This document shows positions 1 to 5,582 of a stretch of DNA of 7,400 bases, piece after piece. The stretch is from an uncultured cyanobacterium. GTDB lineage: Bacteria > Cyanobacteriota > Cyanobacteriia > PCC-6307 > Cyanobiaceae. The notes under the pieces were generated by a model. It was not told the DNA's origin. It made no database searches and saw only the letters and a program-made list of their open reading frames with translations. The stretch covers positions 1-7,400 of the forward strand of contig CAIOXF010000343.1 of assembly GCA_903862155.1 (NCBI GenBank). The letters are read 5' to 3'. The position numbers and the translations under genes are program-made. Each line of letters starts with the position of its first letter. The first letter of the stretch is position 1.

Positions 1-578
1 ATCGATTCAATCGTGCGGGAACGCTGGTCGCCCCGCAGCTTGGGAATGATGCAGAAGGCGCAGCGGTAGTCGCAGCCCTCGGCCACCTTCAGATAGGCCA
101 CTGCTTCGCTGGTGGTGCGATAGCGCGGCAGGTGTTCATCACCCACGAAGGTGGGGTTGGCGCTCACCTGGTTCACCCGCTCGCCGGCTTCCACCCGCTC
201 CAGCACGCTCACGATGTGCTGGTAGTCGCCGGTGCCCACGATCGCCTTGGCCTCGGGGAGGCTTTCCAGCAGTTCTTCCTGGAAGTGCTGGGCCAGGCAG
301 CCCGCAATGATCAGCTCCTTGCCCTGCTCCGCCAGTTCCACCAGGGTGCGCACCGATTCCTCCCGGGCGTCCTGGATGAAGCTGCAGGTGTTCACCACCA
401 CCACGTTGGCGTCGGTTTCATCGGCGCTCACCCCGTAGCCCGCCTCGGCCAGCAGTCCGAGCATGTGCTCGGTATCCACCCGGTTCTTCTCGCAACCCAG
501 GTGGGCGAAGGCCACCGTGGGTTTCGCGGCTGGCTGGCTCTGCATCGTTTGTAGGAGTAGGTCTGTGCTCGTGCTCAT
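1..578 (-). CDS. rimO: Ribosomal protein S12 methylthiotransferase RimO, N-terminal part (3' end cut by window edge)
   Basis: RimO is a cytoplasmic radical-SAM enzyme with two iron-sulfur clusters. It adds a methylthio group to a conserved aspartate of ribosomal protein S12. The visible 192 residues contain the N-terminal UPF0004 domain with its three cluster cysteines (C29 in HLGCEKNRVD, C65 in NTCSF, C94 in AGCLAQ). The start of the radical-SAM domain follows, with the CX3CX2C motif GCDYRCAFC (C169, C173, C176). The following IIPKLRG is typical of RimO and unlike the tRNA enzyme MiaB. The ATG at 578 is chosen because homology begins near residue 20. An in-frame GTG at 587 and an ATG at 545 are alternatives, and none has a clear Shine-Dalgarno. 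The gene is divergent from the VKOR gene across 65 bp, where I found no convincing promoter hexamers. The C-terminal TRAM domain should lie outside the window. Confidence 0.95.
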   Translation of the reverse strand, partial: MSTSTDLLLQTMQSQPAAKPTVAFAHLGCEKNRVDTEHMLGLLAEAGYGVSADETDANVVVVNTCSFIQDAREESVRTLVELAEQGKELIIAGCLAQHFQEELLESLPEAKAIVGTGDYQHIVSVLERVEAGERVNQVSANPTFVGDEHLPRYRTTSEAVAYLKVAEGCDYRCAFCIIPKLRGDQRSRTIES

Positions 579-643
579 GGTTCCCACCCTATGGGCCAGG
601 GCTGGGAGGGGCTGCGAGAATTGCCCGATCGCCGGATTCCGCC

Positions 644-1573
644 TTGACATCCAGCCGTCTCAGTGATCGCCTGAGCTCCAGCCGTCGCCGCAGCGATCCC
701 GGCCGCCGCTGGGTGCGGGTGGTGATGGCCGTGCTCGCCACCATCGGCGTGATCGACACCGGTTCGATCACCCTGAAGAAGTGGGGCATCCTTGGATCGC
801 TGAGCTGCAGTAGCGAAGGTTTCTTCGGCTGCAACGGCTGCGAGAAGGTGCTCTCCAGCGCCTGGGGAAGCCTGTTTGGTCAGCCCCTATCGCTGTTTGG
901 CTTTCTGGCCTACGGCGCCGTGTTGCTCATGGCGGTGGTGCCGCTGGTGCTGCAGGGCGAAGCGCGGGTGACCCTCGGGCAGCGCAGCTGGTGGGGCTTG
1001 TTTTTGGCGAGCACTGGCATGGCCGTGTTCAGCGCTGTGCTGATCGGCGTGATGGTGCTCGGCATCCGCGACTGCTGTCCGTTTTGCATCCTTTCGGCCC
1101 TGCTCAGCCTGAGCCTGTTCGTGCTCAGCCTCATCGGCGGAGACTGGGAAGACCGGGGTCAGGTGGTGTTCCGGGGTGTGATCGTGGCCCTGATCGTGGG
1201 TCTGGTGAGCCTGGGCTGGGCTGCGGCCGTGAACCAGCCTGCGTCCGACATGGGCCGTGGTGTTCCCCCGGCGGTTACCAGCGCCAGCACCCCCCAAACC
1301 ATTGCCTTGGCGGAGCACCTCACCAGCACCGGTGCGGTGATGTATTCGGCCTATTGGTGCCCCCATTGCCACGAACAGAAGGAGCTGTTCGGCAAGGACG
1401 CCACCGCCAAGCTCAAGGTGGTGGAGTGCGCTCCTGACGGGCGCAACAGCCAGAAGGCCCTCTGCGACAGCAAGAAGATCGAAGGTTTCCCCACCTGGGA
1501 GATCAACGGCAAGCTCGACTCCGGTGTGAAGCCCCTGGCCAAGCTCGCCGAGCTCAGCGGCTTCAAGGGCTGA
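644..1573 (+). CDS. Vitamin K epoxide reductase (VKOR) family protein fused to a thioredoxin-like domain
   Basis: This is a membrane disulfide-forming enzyme. The VKOR domain passes electrons to quinone and reoxidises its own fused thioredoxin-like domain, which oxidises exported proteins in the thylakoid lumen or periplasm. The 309 residues show a basic N-terminus, then membrane segments near 24-42, 82-104, 116-140, 145-165 and 176-196. A loop carries C55, C63 and C66 (GCNGCEKVLSS), and the quinone-site motif DCCPFC has C145-C148. After a linker at about 198-218 comes the thioredoxin-like domain, with WCPHC (C239-C242), a second cysteine pair at C262 and C274, and GFPTWEING carrying the cis-proline. 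The order matches the cyanobacterial VKOR-Trx fusion known from Synechococcus and the plant LTO1 homologue. The start is a TTG at 644; an in-frame ATG at 725 would cut into the first membrane segment, so the N-terminus is uncertain. C63 and C144 are extra cysteines beside the expected pairs. Confidence 0.93.
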   Translation: MTSSRLSDRLSSSRRRSDPGRRWVRVVMAVLATIGVIDTGSITLKKWGILGSLSCSSEGFFGCNGCEKVLSSAWGSLFGQPLSLFGFLAYGAVLLMAVVPLVLQGEARVTLGQRSWWGLFLASTGMAVFSAVLIGVMVLGIRDCCPFCILSALLSLSLFVLSLIGGDWEDRGQVVFRGVIVALIVGLVSLGWAAAVNQPASDMGRGVPPAVTSASTPQTIALAEHLTSTGAVMYSAYWCPHCHEQKELFGKDATAKLKVVECAPDGRNSQKALCDSKKIEGFPTWEINGKLDSGVKPLAKLAELSGFKG

Positions 1574-1585
1574 CTCAGCCGTTGA
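1563..1585. repeat. Near-perfect inverted repeat centred on the convergent VKOR/nadB junction
   Basis: Two 11-nt arms (1563-1573 and 1575-1585) are complementary except for one G/G mismatch (1567 against 1581), and are centred on C1574. The core GGCTGACTCAGCC (1568-1580) is a perfect odd dyad that contains both TGA stop codons, one per strand. As RNA it could fold with an inner 4-bp GC-rich stem, a 5-nt loop and an outer 4-bp stem. Neither side has a T-run, so it is not a canonical intrinsic terminator. A role in ending or stabilising the two converging transcripts is inference. Confidence 0.6.
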
Positions 1586-3251
1586 GTGCCATGGCGTTGC
1601 CCATCTCTGGGCCTACCGGAGTGGTGGCCATGCCATGGCCGCGGTGCTGGAGGCTGTGGCATTGCCAGAACGGCTGGCTGGCTGGGGCATCCGTGCGGAA
1701 ATGACCGCCCCGGCTCTCCTCCCGGAACAGAGCTGCGCTGATTAACAGCTCGGCCAGTAGGAGCCGGTGGTGGAGTTCCTGCATGAGGCGCAGGCTGGGT
1801 TCTTCTTCCCTGGGCACCGCCAGGCTCTGGCCTGGCTCCAGCTGCTGCACCTGGCGCCAGCCGGTATGCCTTTCCAGGTGATGGCGATCGCGGCGCACGA
1901 TCGGCAATGCCGCCGCGAGGGCATGGCCGCTGCGTTCCACCCCCGCCACGCTCCAGCACAGATGCCGCAGGCTGCTGATGCGATCCAGCAGCTCCTGCTC
2001 CTCAGGTAGGGGTTCCAGCTCTGCCGGTTGCCCCGCTGCTGTTGCGTGTGATCCGGGCTGGGGAGGCTCTCCCGGGCAGAGCTGGCCCAGCTGCCGGGCA
2101 AACACCAGGCATTCCATCAGCGAATTGCTCGCCAGTCGGTTGGCCCCATGCACCCCCGTGCAGGCCACCTCTCCCACCGCATAGAGCCCAGGCAGATCGG
2201 TGGCGGCCTGCAGATCGGTGCTCACGCCGCCCATCCAGTAGTGCGCTGCCGGTGCCACGGGAATCGGGGCTGTCAGCGGTTCAAGCCCCAGCTCGCGGCA
2301 GCGGCCCAGGATCGTGGGGAACTGGCGCTGCAGCCGTGCCTGGCCCACTGGGCGCAGGTCGAGCCATAGGTGTTCCACCCCCTGCTCACGGATGCAGCGG
2401 GCCAGGGTGCGGCTCACCTGATCCCGGGGGGCCAGGTCGCCGCCTGGAAGATTCGCCACAGGGCTCTGGCCGGCCCCATCGATCAGCCGGGCCCCTTCGC
2501 CGCGCACGGCTTCGGAGATCAGGAAGTGCGGTGCCCCCGGGAGCATCAGCGCGGTGGGGTGGAACTGCACGAACTCCAGGTCGCGCACGCTGGCACCCGC
2601 CTGCCAGGCCATGGCCACCCCATCGCCGCTGGAGAGGGCCGGATTGGTGGTGTGGGCGAAGAGATGGCCGCCGCCGCCGGTGGCCAGCACCACGGCACCG
2701 GCGGCCAGCCAGTGAATGCGGTGGCCCTCCAGCACCTGCACCCCGCAGCAGCGGCCGCTCTCCACCCAGAGTTGAAGGGCCATCACCCCCCGCCGCTGCT
2801 CCAGGCCGGGGCGACGGCCGGCCTCCCGCTCCAGAGCATCCACCAGGGCTCCACCGGTGCGGTCCTGGGCGTGGAGCACCCGGCGATGGCTGTGGGCGGC
2901 TTCCAGGGTGGTGCTCAGCCGGCCGTTCTCCCGGTCGAAGGCCATCCCCAGCTCCAGTAGCCGTTGCACGCAACCGGGCGCTTGATGAACCAGCAGATCC
3001 ACCGCCGCTGGATCACAGAGGCCCGCGCCGGCGCGGAGCGTGTCATCGGCGTGGCTGGAGAAGCTGTCGTCGGCAGTGGTCACTGCCGCGATCCCGCCCT
3101 GGGCCCAGCGGCTGGCGGAGGGCGGACCGCTGTCCTTGCTCAGCAGCAGCACCCGCAGGTGGGACGGCAGCTCCAGGCAAGCCATGAGGCCAGCAGCGCC
3201 GCCCCCGATCACGATCACGTCCCAGTGCTGCTCCCGGCTGCCGTTCCCCAT
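1575..3251 (-). CDS. nadB: L-aspartate oxidase (NadB)
   Basis: NadB is a cytoplasmic FAD enzyme that oxidises L-aspartate to iminoaspartate. NadA then converts this to quinolinate in de novo NAD synthesis. The 558-residue protein opens with the FAD-binding motif DVIVIGGGAAGL (11-22) and has the family signature SRWAQGGIAAV (47-57). It also shows HAQDRTGGALVDAL (127-140), ATGGGGHLF (190-198), EFVQFHPTAL (226-235), the active-site block RGEGARLID, RDQVSRT, HYWMGGV, then HGANRLASNSLMECLVF (368-384). The C-terminal helical domain ends with ESRGGHFRTD (512-521). A Pro/Gly-rich linker at about 393-412 joins the domains. ATG 3251 is preferred, preceded by GCAGGG. An in-frame TTG at 3284 would add 11 residues but lies inside the T-run of the upstream psbU terminator. 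The stop is one base from the convergent VKOR stop. The length is normal for the family. Confidence 0.96.
   Translation of the reverse strand: MGNGSREQHWDVIVIGGGAAGLMACLELPSHLRVLLLSKDSGPPSASRWAQGGIAAVTTADDSFSSHADDTLRAGAGLCDPAAVDLLVHQAPGCVQRLLELGMAFDRENGRLSTTLEAAHSHRRVLHAQDRTGGALVDALEREAGRRPGLEQRRGVMALQLWVESGRCCGVQVLEGHRIHWLAAGAVVLATGGGGHLFAHTTNPALSSGDGVAMAWQAGASVRDLEFVQFHPTALMLPGAPHFLISEAVRGEGARLIDGAGQSPVANLPGGDLAPRDQVSRTLARCIREQGVEHLWLDLRPVGQARLQRQFPTILGRCRELGLEPLTAPIPVAPAAHYWMGGVSTDLQAATDLPGLYAVGEVACTGVHGANRLASNSLMECLVFARQLGQLCPGEPPQPGSHATAAGQPAELEPLPEEQELLDRISSLRHLCWSVAGVERSGHALAAALPIVRRDRHHLERHTGWRQVQQLEPGQSLAVPREEEPSLRLMQELHHRLLLAELLISAALFREESRGGHFRTDAPASQPFWQCHSLQHRGHGMATTPVGPEMGNAMALNG
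1884..1891. repeat. HIP1-type octamer GCGATCGC inside nadB
   Basis: This is an exact match to GCGATCGC, the core of the highly iterated palindrome found in many cyanobacterial genomes. It lies in coding sequence. Only two copies were found in the window, so it supports the taxonomic reading only weakly. Confidence 0.6.
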
Positions 3252-3282
3252 CCCTGCAGAGCGTCCGGTCCGGGCCGGCAAC

Positions 3283-3310
3283 AAAAAAAGCCGCCGGTGC
3301 CCCGACGGCT
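3283..3310 (-). terminator. Intrinsic terminator of psbU
   Basis: Read on the minus strand, AGCCGTCGG (3310-3302), loop GGCA (3301-3298) and CCGGCGGCT (3297-3289) form a 9-bp GC-rich stem with one G-T wobble. A run of T bases follows at 3289-3283. The opposite strand has only three T bases after the stem, so the signal points in the psbU direction. It lies about 40 bases past the psbU stop and 31 bases before the nadB ATG. Cyanobacteria lack Rho, so intrinsic signals of this kind are the expected termination mechanism. Confidence 0.93.
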
Positions 3311-3326
3311 TTCAGCGTGCGGCGAG

Positions 3327-3346
3327 CCTACGGCTCGAGCCGTAGG
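3327..3346. repeat. 20-nt perfect palindrome just after the psbU stop codon
   Basis: CCTACGGCTCGAGCCGTAGG reads identically on both strands across its whole length. It starts 3 bases after the psbU TGA and ends 16 bases before the terminator stem. In RNA it could form an 8-bp stem with a TCGA loop. No T-run follows, so it is not itself a terminator. It could protect the 3' end of the psbU mRNA or be a protein-binding site; both are inference. Confidence 0.8.
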
Positions 3347-3349
3347 AGA

Positions 3350-3727
3350 TCAGCGGTACTGCCCGTCGTTGATGCGGTCAAAGCCCTCGTTGAGAGCGAT
3401 CGAGGGGGGGGTCACGGTGAAGTTGTCTTTGTACTTGTTGAACAGCTCCTTCTGACGGTCGGTCAGGTCGAGCTTCAGAACGTCATCCAACGACTCGTAG
3501 GGCCCACCCAGCACGATCTTTCCGGCCAGGGTGGGGTACATGCCCGGGTAGTCCTGGAAGCGGCGCACCGAGCAGTTGTTCAGGTCAACCTTGCCGCCGC
3601 GCTCAGCGATCTTGTCGTCGGCCACGTTGCGCAGATCTGCTGCAAAGGCCGGAGCAGGCAGCAGCAGGGTGAGCAGCAGACCAGCCAGAACCACGCCACT
3701 CATCAGCCAGGCAGCCAGCCGTTTCAT
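3350..3727 (-). CDS. psbU: Photosystem II 12 kDa extrinsic protein PsbU
   Basis: PsbU is a lumenal extrinsic subunit of cyanobacterial photosystem II that stabilises the oxygen-evolving manganese cluster. The 125-residue precursor begins MKRLAAWLMS, followed by a long hydrophobic core and an Ala-X-Ala site (PAPAFA, residues 24-29), a signal peptide for export to the thylakoid lumen. The mature part of about 96 residues has the PsbU helix-hairpin-helix core: VDLNNCSVRRFQDYPGMYP (48-64), GPYESLDDVL and LTDRQKELFNKY. It ends NEGFDRINDGQYR. The ATG at 3727 is supported by a GGAG ribosome binding site 7 bases upstream and by the signal peptide. Residue C52 is the only cysteine in the mature protein. 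DUF3120 lies 128 bp upstream on the same strand, and a strong terminator follows, so psbU is probably transcribed on its own. Confidence 0.97.
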   Translation of the reverse strand: MKRLAAWLMSGVVLAGLLLTLLLPAPAFAADLRNVADDKIAERGGKVDLNNCSVRRFQDYPGMYPTLAGKIVLGGPYESLDDVLKLDLTDRQKELFNKYKDNFTVTPPSIALNEGFDRINDGQYR

Positions 3728-3855
3728 CACGACACTCCGTTGATACGGGGATGGAGGGAAAAGCGGCCTTGCCCAGGGGCAGCGCACGCCACCAGACAAC
3801 GTTACAGAGGGTTCAATCTCCAAGCCCCTGGAGCGCAGAGCCCTTTTGCAGATCT
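3728..3855 (-). promoter_or_regulatory. psbU upstream region, probable promoter location
   Basis: This 128-bp gap between the DUF3120 stop and psbU is the likely site of the psbU promoter. I could not identify a convincing -35/-10 pair. The best -10-like hexamer on the minus strand is TGTAAC (3806-3801), with no -35 match at 16-18 bases. The gap holds an 8-bp inverted repeat, CCAGGGGC (3773-3780) and GCCCCTGG (3824-3831), and a small hairpin CTCCA/TGGAG (3818-3833). No T-rich terminator for DUF3120 is visible. Confidence 0.35.
3735..3738 (-). promoter_or_regulatory. Ribosome binding site of psbU
   Basis: GGAG on the minus strand, 7 bases before the ATG at 3727. It is the clearest Shine-Dalgarno in the window. 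It rules out the longer in-frame extension of 84 codons upstream, which would run across the intergenic region and lacks a signal peptide. Confidence 0.8.
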
Positions 3856-4605
3856 TCAGATCAGGCCGCTGAGTTTGGGGGCCGCCAGGGCGGCGGCCAG
3901 GAACAACCCATCGATCGCCAGGGTGGTGGCCAGGGCTGCGCTGGCCACCCGGGCCGCCCTGCCCTGCGGCCACAACCAACGGCAGGTCTGCACCAGCACG
4001 GCCGCTGCGGCCATCACCACCACCAGCGAGCCCGGTTCGAGCACCCGCTGCGCTGCCTGTTGCAGCAGGGGCCCTGCGGCCAGGGGATCGGCCAATAGCA
4101 CCTGGGGCCAGAGCGGCATCAGCCCCGTGGCGGCGATCGCCGCATCCGTGGCAGCGGTGCCCACCAGTGAGCCCAAGTAGAGGGCGCAGCCCAGCCGCCA
4201 GCGCCCTCCCAGTCCGGCCACGGCGAGTGGCAGGGCAAAGGCCTCAATCGGCAGGTGTCCGATCGGATGCAGTCGGCACCAGCCCCAAAACAGGCAGCCC
4301 CCCAGCCAGCTGCCGGCAAATCCCACAAGCAATGAGCCCGCATCGCGCAGGCGGGGAGAGCGCTGCTGTTCCAGACCAACCCCGACAGCCACCAGCACCG
4401 CAGTGAACAGGGCTGCGGTGAACGGCGAAAGCCGCACCCAGGGTGCCTGCAAAAACACGGGCATGGCCACCAGAACCGAGCCAGCCACCCCGTCGCTCAC
4501 CTGGCTCAGCGCCTGCCAGGCGCTGCCTTCCGACGGGCGGGGGAGCCTCGGGGCCAGCGGTGTGGTCGGAACCCCGATCACCAGGATGTGAAGAAAGTTG
4601 AGCAA
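3856..4605 (-). CDS. Multi-pass membrane protein, probable DUF3120 family (cyanobacterial, function unknown)
   Basis: This 249-residue protein is very hydrophobic, with about six predicted membrane segments, near 42-57, 62-78, 90-110, 122-150, 175-205 and 225-245. Recognisable blocks are VAMPVFLQAPWVRLSPF (46-62), FWGWCRLHPIGHLPIEAFALP (106-126) and a Gly/Ala-rich segment near 145-165. From memory these match the cyanobacterial DUF3120 family; no function is established. The stop is TGA at 3858-3856. The start is uncertain. The longest frame begins with TTG at 4605, directly after AAGG, which is too close to be an ideal ribosome binding site. In-frame GTG codons at 4581 and 4500 are alternatives, and homology seems to begin near residue 40. 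It is divergent from uppP across about 72 bp and lies upstream of psbU on the same strand. Confidence 0.75.
   Translation of the reverse strand: MLNFLHILVIGVPTTPLAPRLPRPSEGSAWQALSQVSDGVAGSVLVAMPVFLQAPWVRLSPFTAALFTAVLVAVGVGLEQQRSPRLRDAGSLLVGFAGSWLGGCLFWGWCRLHPIGHLPIEAFALPLAVAGLGGRWRLGCALYLGSLVGTAATDAAIAATGLMPLWPQVLLADPLAAGPLLQQAAQRVLEPGSLVVVMAAAAVLVQTCRWLWPQGRAARVASAALATTLAIDGLFLAAALAAPKLSGLI
4133..4140. repeat. HIP1 site inside the DUF3120-like gene
   Basis: GCGATCGC here sits inside the full ten-base HIP1 form GGCGATCGCC (4132-4141), the highly iterated palindrome typical of many cyanobacterial genomes. It is coding and probably has no gene-specific role. Confidence 0.65.
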
Positions 4606-4633
4606 CCTTAAGGCTCAAGCCTGGATGCGCCCG

Positions 4634-4651
4634 CCGATGCTTCGGCATAGG
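4634..4651 (+). promoter_or_regulatory. Hairpin with C(UUCG)G loop in the uppP leader region
   Basis: On the plus strand CCGATGC (4634-4640), TTCG (4641-4644) and GCATAGG (4645-4651) form a 7-bp stem with one internal mismatch (G4636 against A4649). It is closed by a C-G pair around UUCG, an exceptionally stable tetraloop in RNA. It ends 26 bases before the uppP ATG, in the divergent intergenic region. No T-run follows. A leader-RNA role is inference, because the transcription start is unknown. Confidence 0.4.
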
Positions 4652-4677
4652 TTTGCCGCACACCCGCGCCCCCACGG

Positions 4678-5556
4678 ATGGCCTTGATCGCTGCCGCCGC
4701 TGCTCCGCCGGTGGAGCTGGGGCTGCTGGAGGCCTGCTGGCACGCCCTGGTGCTTGGCGTGGTGCAGGGCCTCACCGAGTTTCTGCCGATCAGCAGCACG
4801 GCCCATCTGAAGGTGGTTCCGGTGCTGTTGGGTTGGGGTGACCCTGGCGTTGCGGTCACGGCCGTGATCCAGTTGGGAAGCATTGCCGCGGTGATTGCTT
4901 TCTTCCGCGCGGATCTGGCCCAGGTGCTGCGGGGTATTGGCCGTGCAGCGCGCGAGGGGCAGTGGCGTGATCCTTCGGCCCGATTGGGTTTGGCGATTGC
5001 GCTGGGCACCGTGCCGATCGTGCTCGGCGGTTTGGCGATCAAGCGATTCGTGCCCGACTACGACAACTCGCCCCTGCGCAGCATGGGCTCGATTGCGGTC
5101 GTGTCGATCGTGATGGCCCTGCTTCTGGCCCTGGCGGAGCTGCTGGGCCGCCGCCAGCGCAACCTGGAGGCCGTTCGGCCTGTGGATGGCGTGCTCGTGG
5201 GTCTGGCCCAGGCCCTCGCCCTGGTGCCAGGGGTGTCCCGCTCTGGCAGCACCCTCACCGCCTCCTTATTTGATGGGTGGGAGCGTGCCGCCGCCGCGCG
5301 CTTTTCTTTTCTGCTGGGGATTCCGGCCATCACTCTGGCGGGATTGGTGGAACTGAAATCCGCCGTGAGCTCCCCAGCAGGAGGCGGTGTGATTCCGCTT
5401 CTGGTGGGCATCGTGTCGGCCGCCGTGGTGTCGTGGCTGGCTATCGCCTGGCTGCTGCGCTTCCTGCAGCGCCACAGCACCTGGGTGTTCGTGGGCTACC
5501 GGCTGCTGTTCGGTGTGGGGATTCTTCTCTGGCTGCGCGGCACAGTGGTGGGGTAA
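4678..5556 (+). CDS. uppP: Undecaprenyl-diphosphatase UppP (BacA family)
   Basis: UppP is an inner-membrane phosphatase that converts undecaprenyl diphosphate to the monophosphate carrier used for peptidoglycan and surface polysaccharide synthesis. The family gives resistance to bacitracin. The 292-residue protein has the first signature VVQGLTEFLPISSTAH (28-43), with the (E/Q)XXXE pair Q30 and E34, the SS pair S39-S40 and H43. The second signature is PGVSRSGSTLT (184-194), with R188. Several hydrophobic helices lie between and after them. The first acidic position is Gln rather than the Glu of the E. coli enzyme, a variant the family consensus allows. Length is normal. ATG 4678 is used; no good Shine-Dalgarno precedes it. 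The next gene begins 26 bases after the stop on the same strand, so it may lead an operon with the radical-SAM and TolC-type genes. Confidence 0.95.
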   Translation: MALIAAAAAPPVELGLLEACWHALVLGVVQGLTEFLPISSTAHLKVVPVLLGWGDPGVAVTAVIQLGSIAAVIAFFRADLAQVLRGIGRAAREGQWRDPSARLGLAIALGTVPIVLGGLAIKRFVPDYDNSPLRSMGSIAVVSIVMALLLALAELLGRRQRNLEAVRPVDGVLVGLAQALALVPGVSRSGSTLTASLFDGWERAAAARFSFLLGIPAITLAGLVELKSAVSSPAGGGVIPLLVGIVSAAVVSWLAIAWLLRFLQRHSTWVFVGYRLLFGVGILLWLRGTVVG

Positions 5557-5582
5557 TCGCGCTGGGTTGGGCAGCAGCGGCC

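Noticed and set aside
132..554. Plus-strand open frame of 140 codons opposite rimO
   Set aside because: It is a His-rich antisense shadow of the rimO reading frame, which shows full family motifs.
644..672. TTGACA hexamer at 644-649 as a -35 promoter box
   Set aside because: The position 17 bases downstream (TCGCCT) is not -10-like, and the hexamer coincides with the TTG start codon and second codon of the VKOR frame.
2042..3187. Long plus-strand open frame of 381 codons opposite nadB
   Set aside because: It is rich in Pro, Arg, Gly and Ala, has no recognisable domain and is antisense to an intact nadB; high GC produces such frames.
3252..3284. 11-residue N-terminal extension of NadB from TTG 3284
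   Set aside because: The TTG lies within the terminator T-run, has no ribosome binding site, and the family's FAD motif begins normally close to the ATG at 3251.
3376..3381. TTGACC (minus strand) inside the psbU 3' end as a -35 box for nadB
   Set aside because: At 17-base spacing the -10 would be TACCGC, a poor match, and transcripts from it would still have to cross the psbU terminator.
3851..3862. GATC-TTCA-GATC hairpin at the DUF3120 stop as a terminator
   Set aside because: The stem is only 4 bp, there is no T-run, and GATC is self-complementary, so this is expected by chance.
3317..4180. Plus-strand open frame of 287 codons across psbU and the DUF3120-like gene
   Set aside because: It is antisense to psbU with its signal peptide and ribosome binding site, has no domain signature, and spans a terminator-side region and an intergenic gap.
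5277..5582. Longer version of the radical-SAM protein starting at 5277
   Set aside because: The extra 102 codons overlap uppP in another frame and are Arg/Ala-rich noise; family similarity begins after the ATG at 5583.
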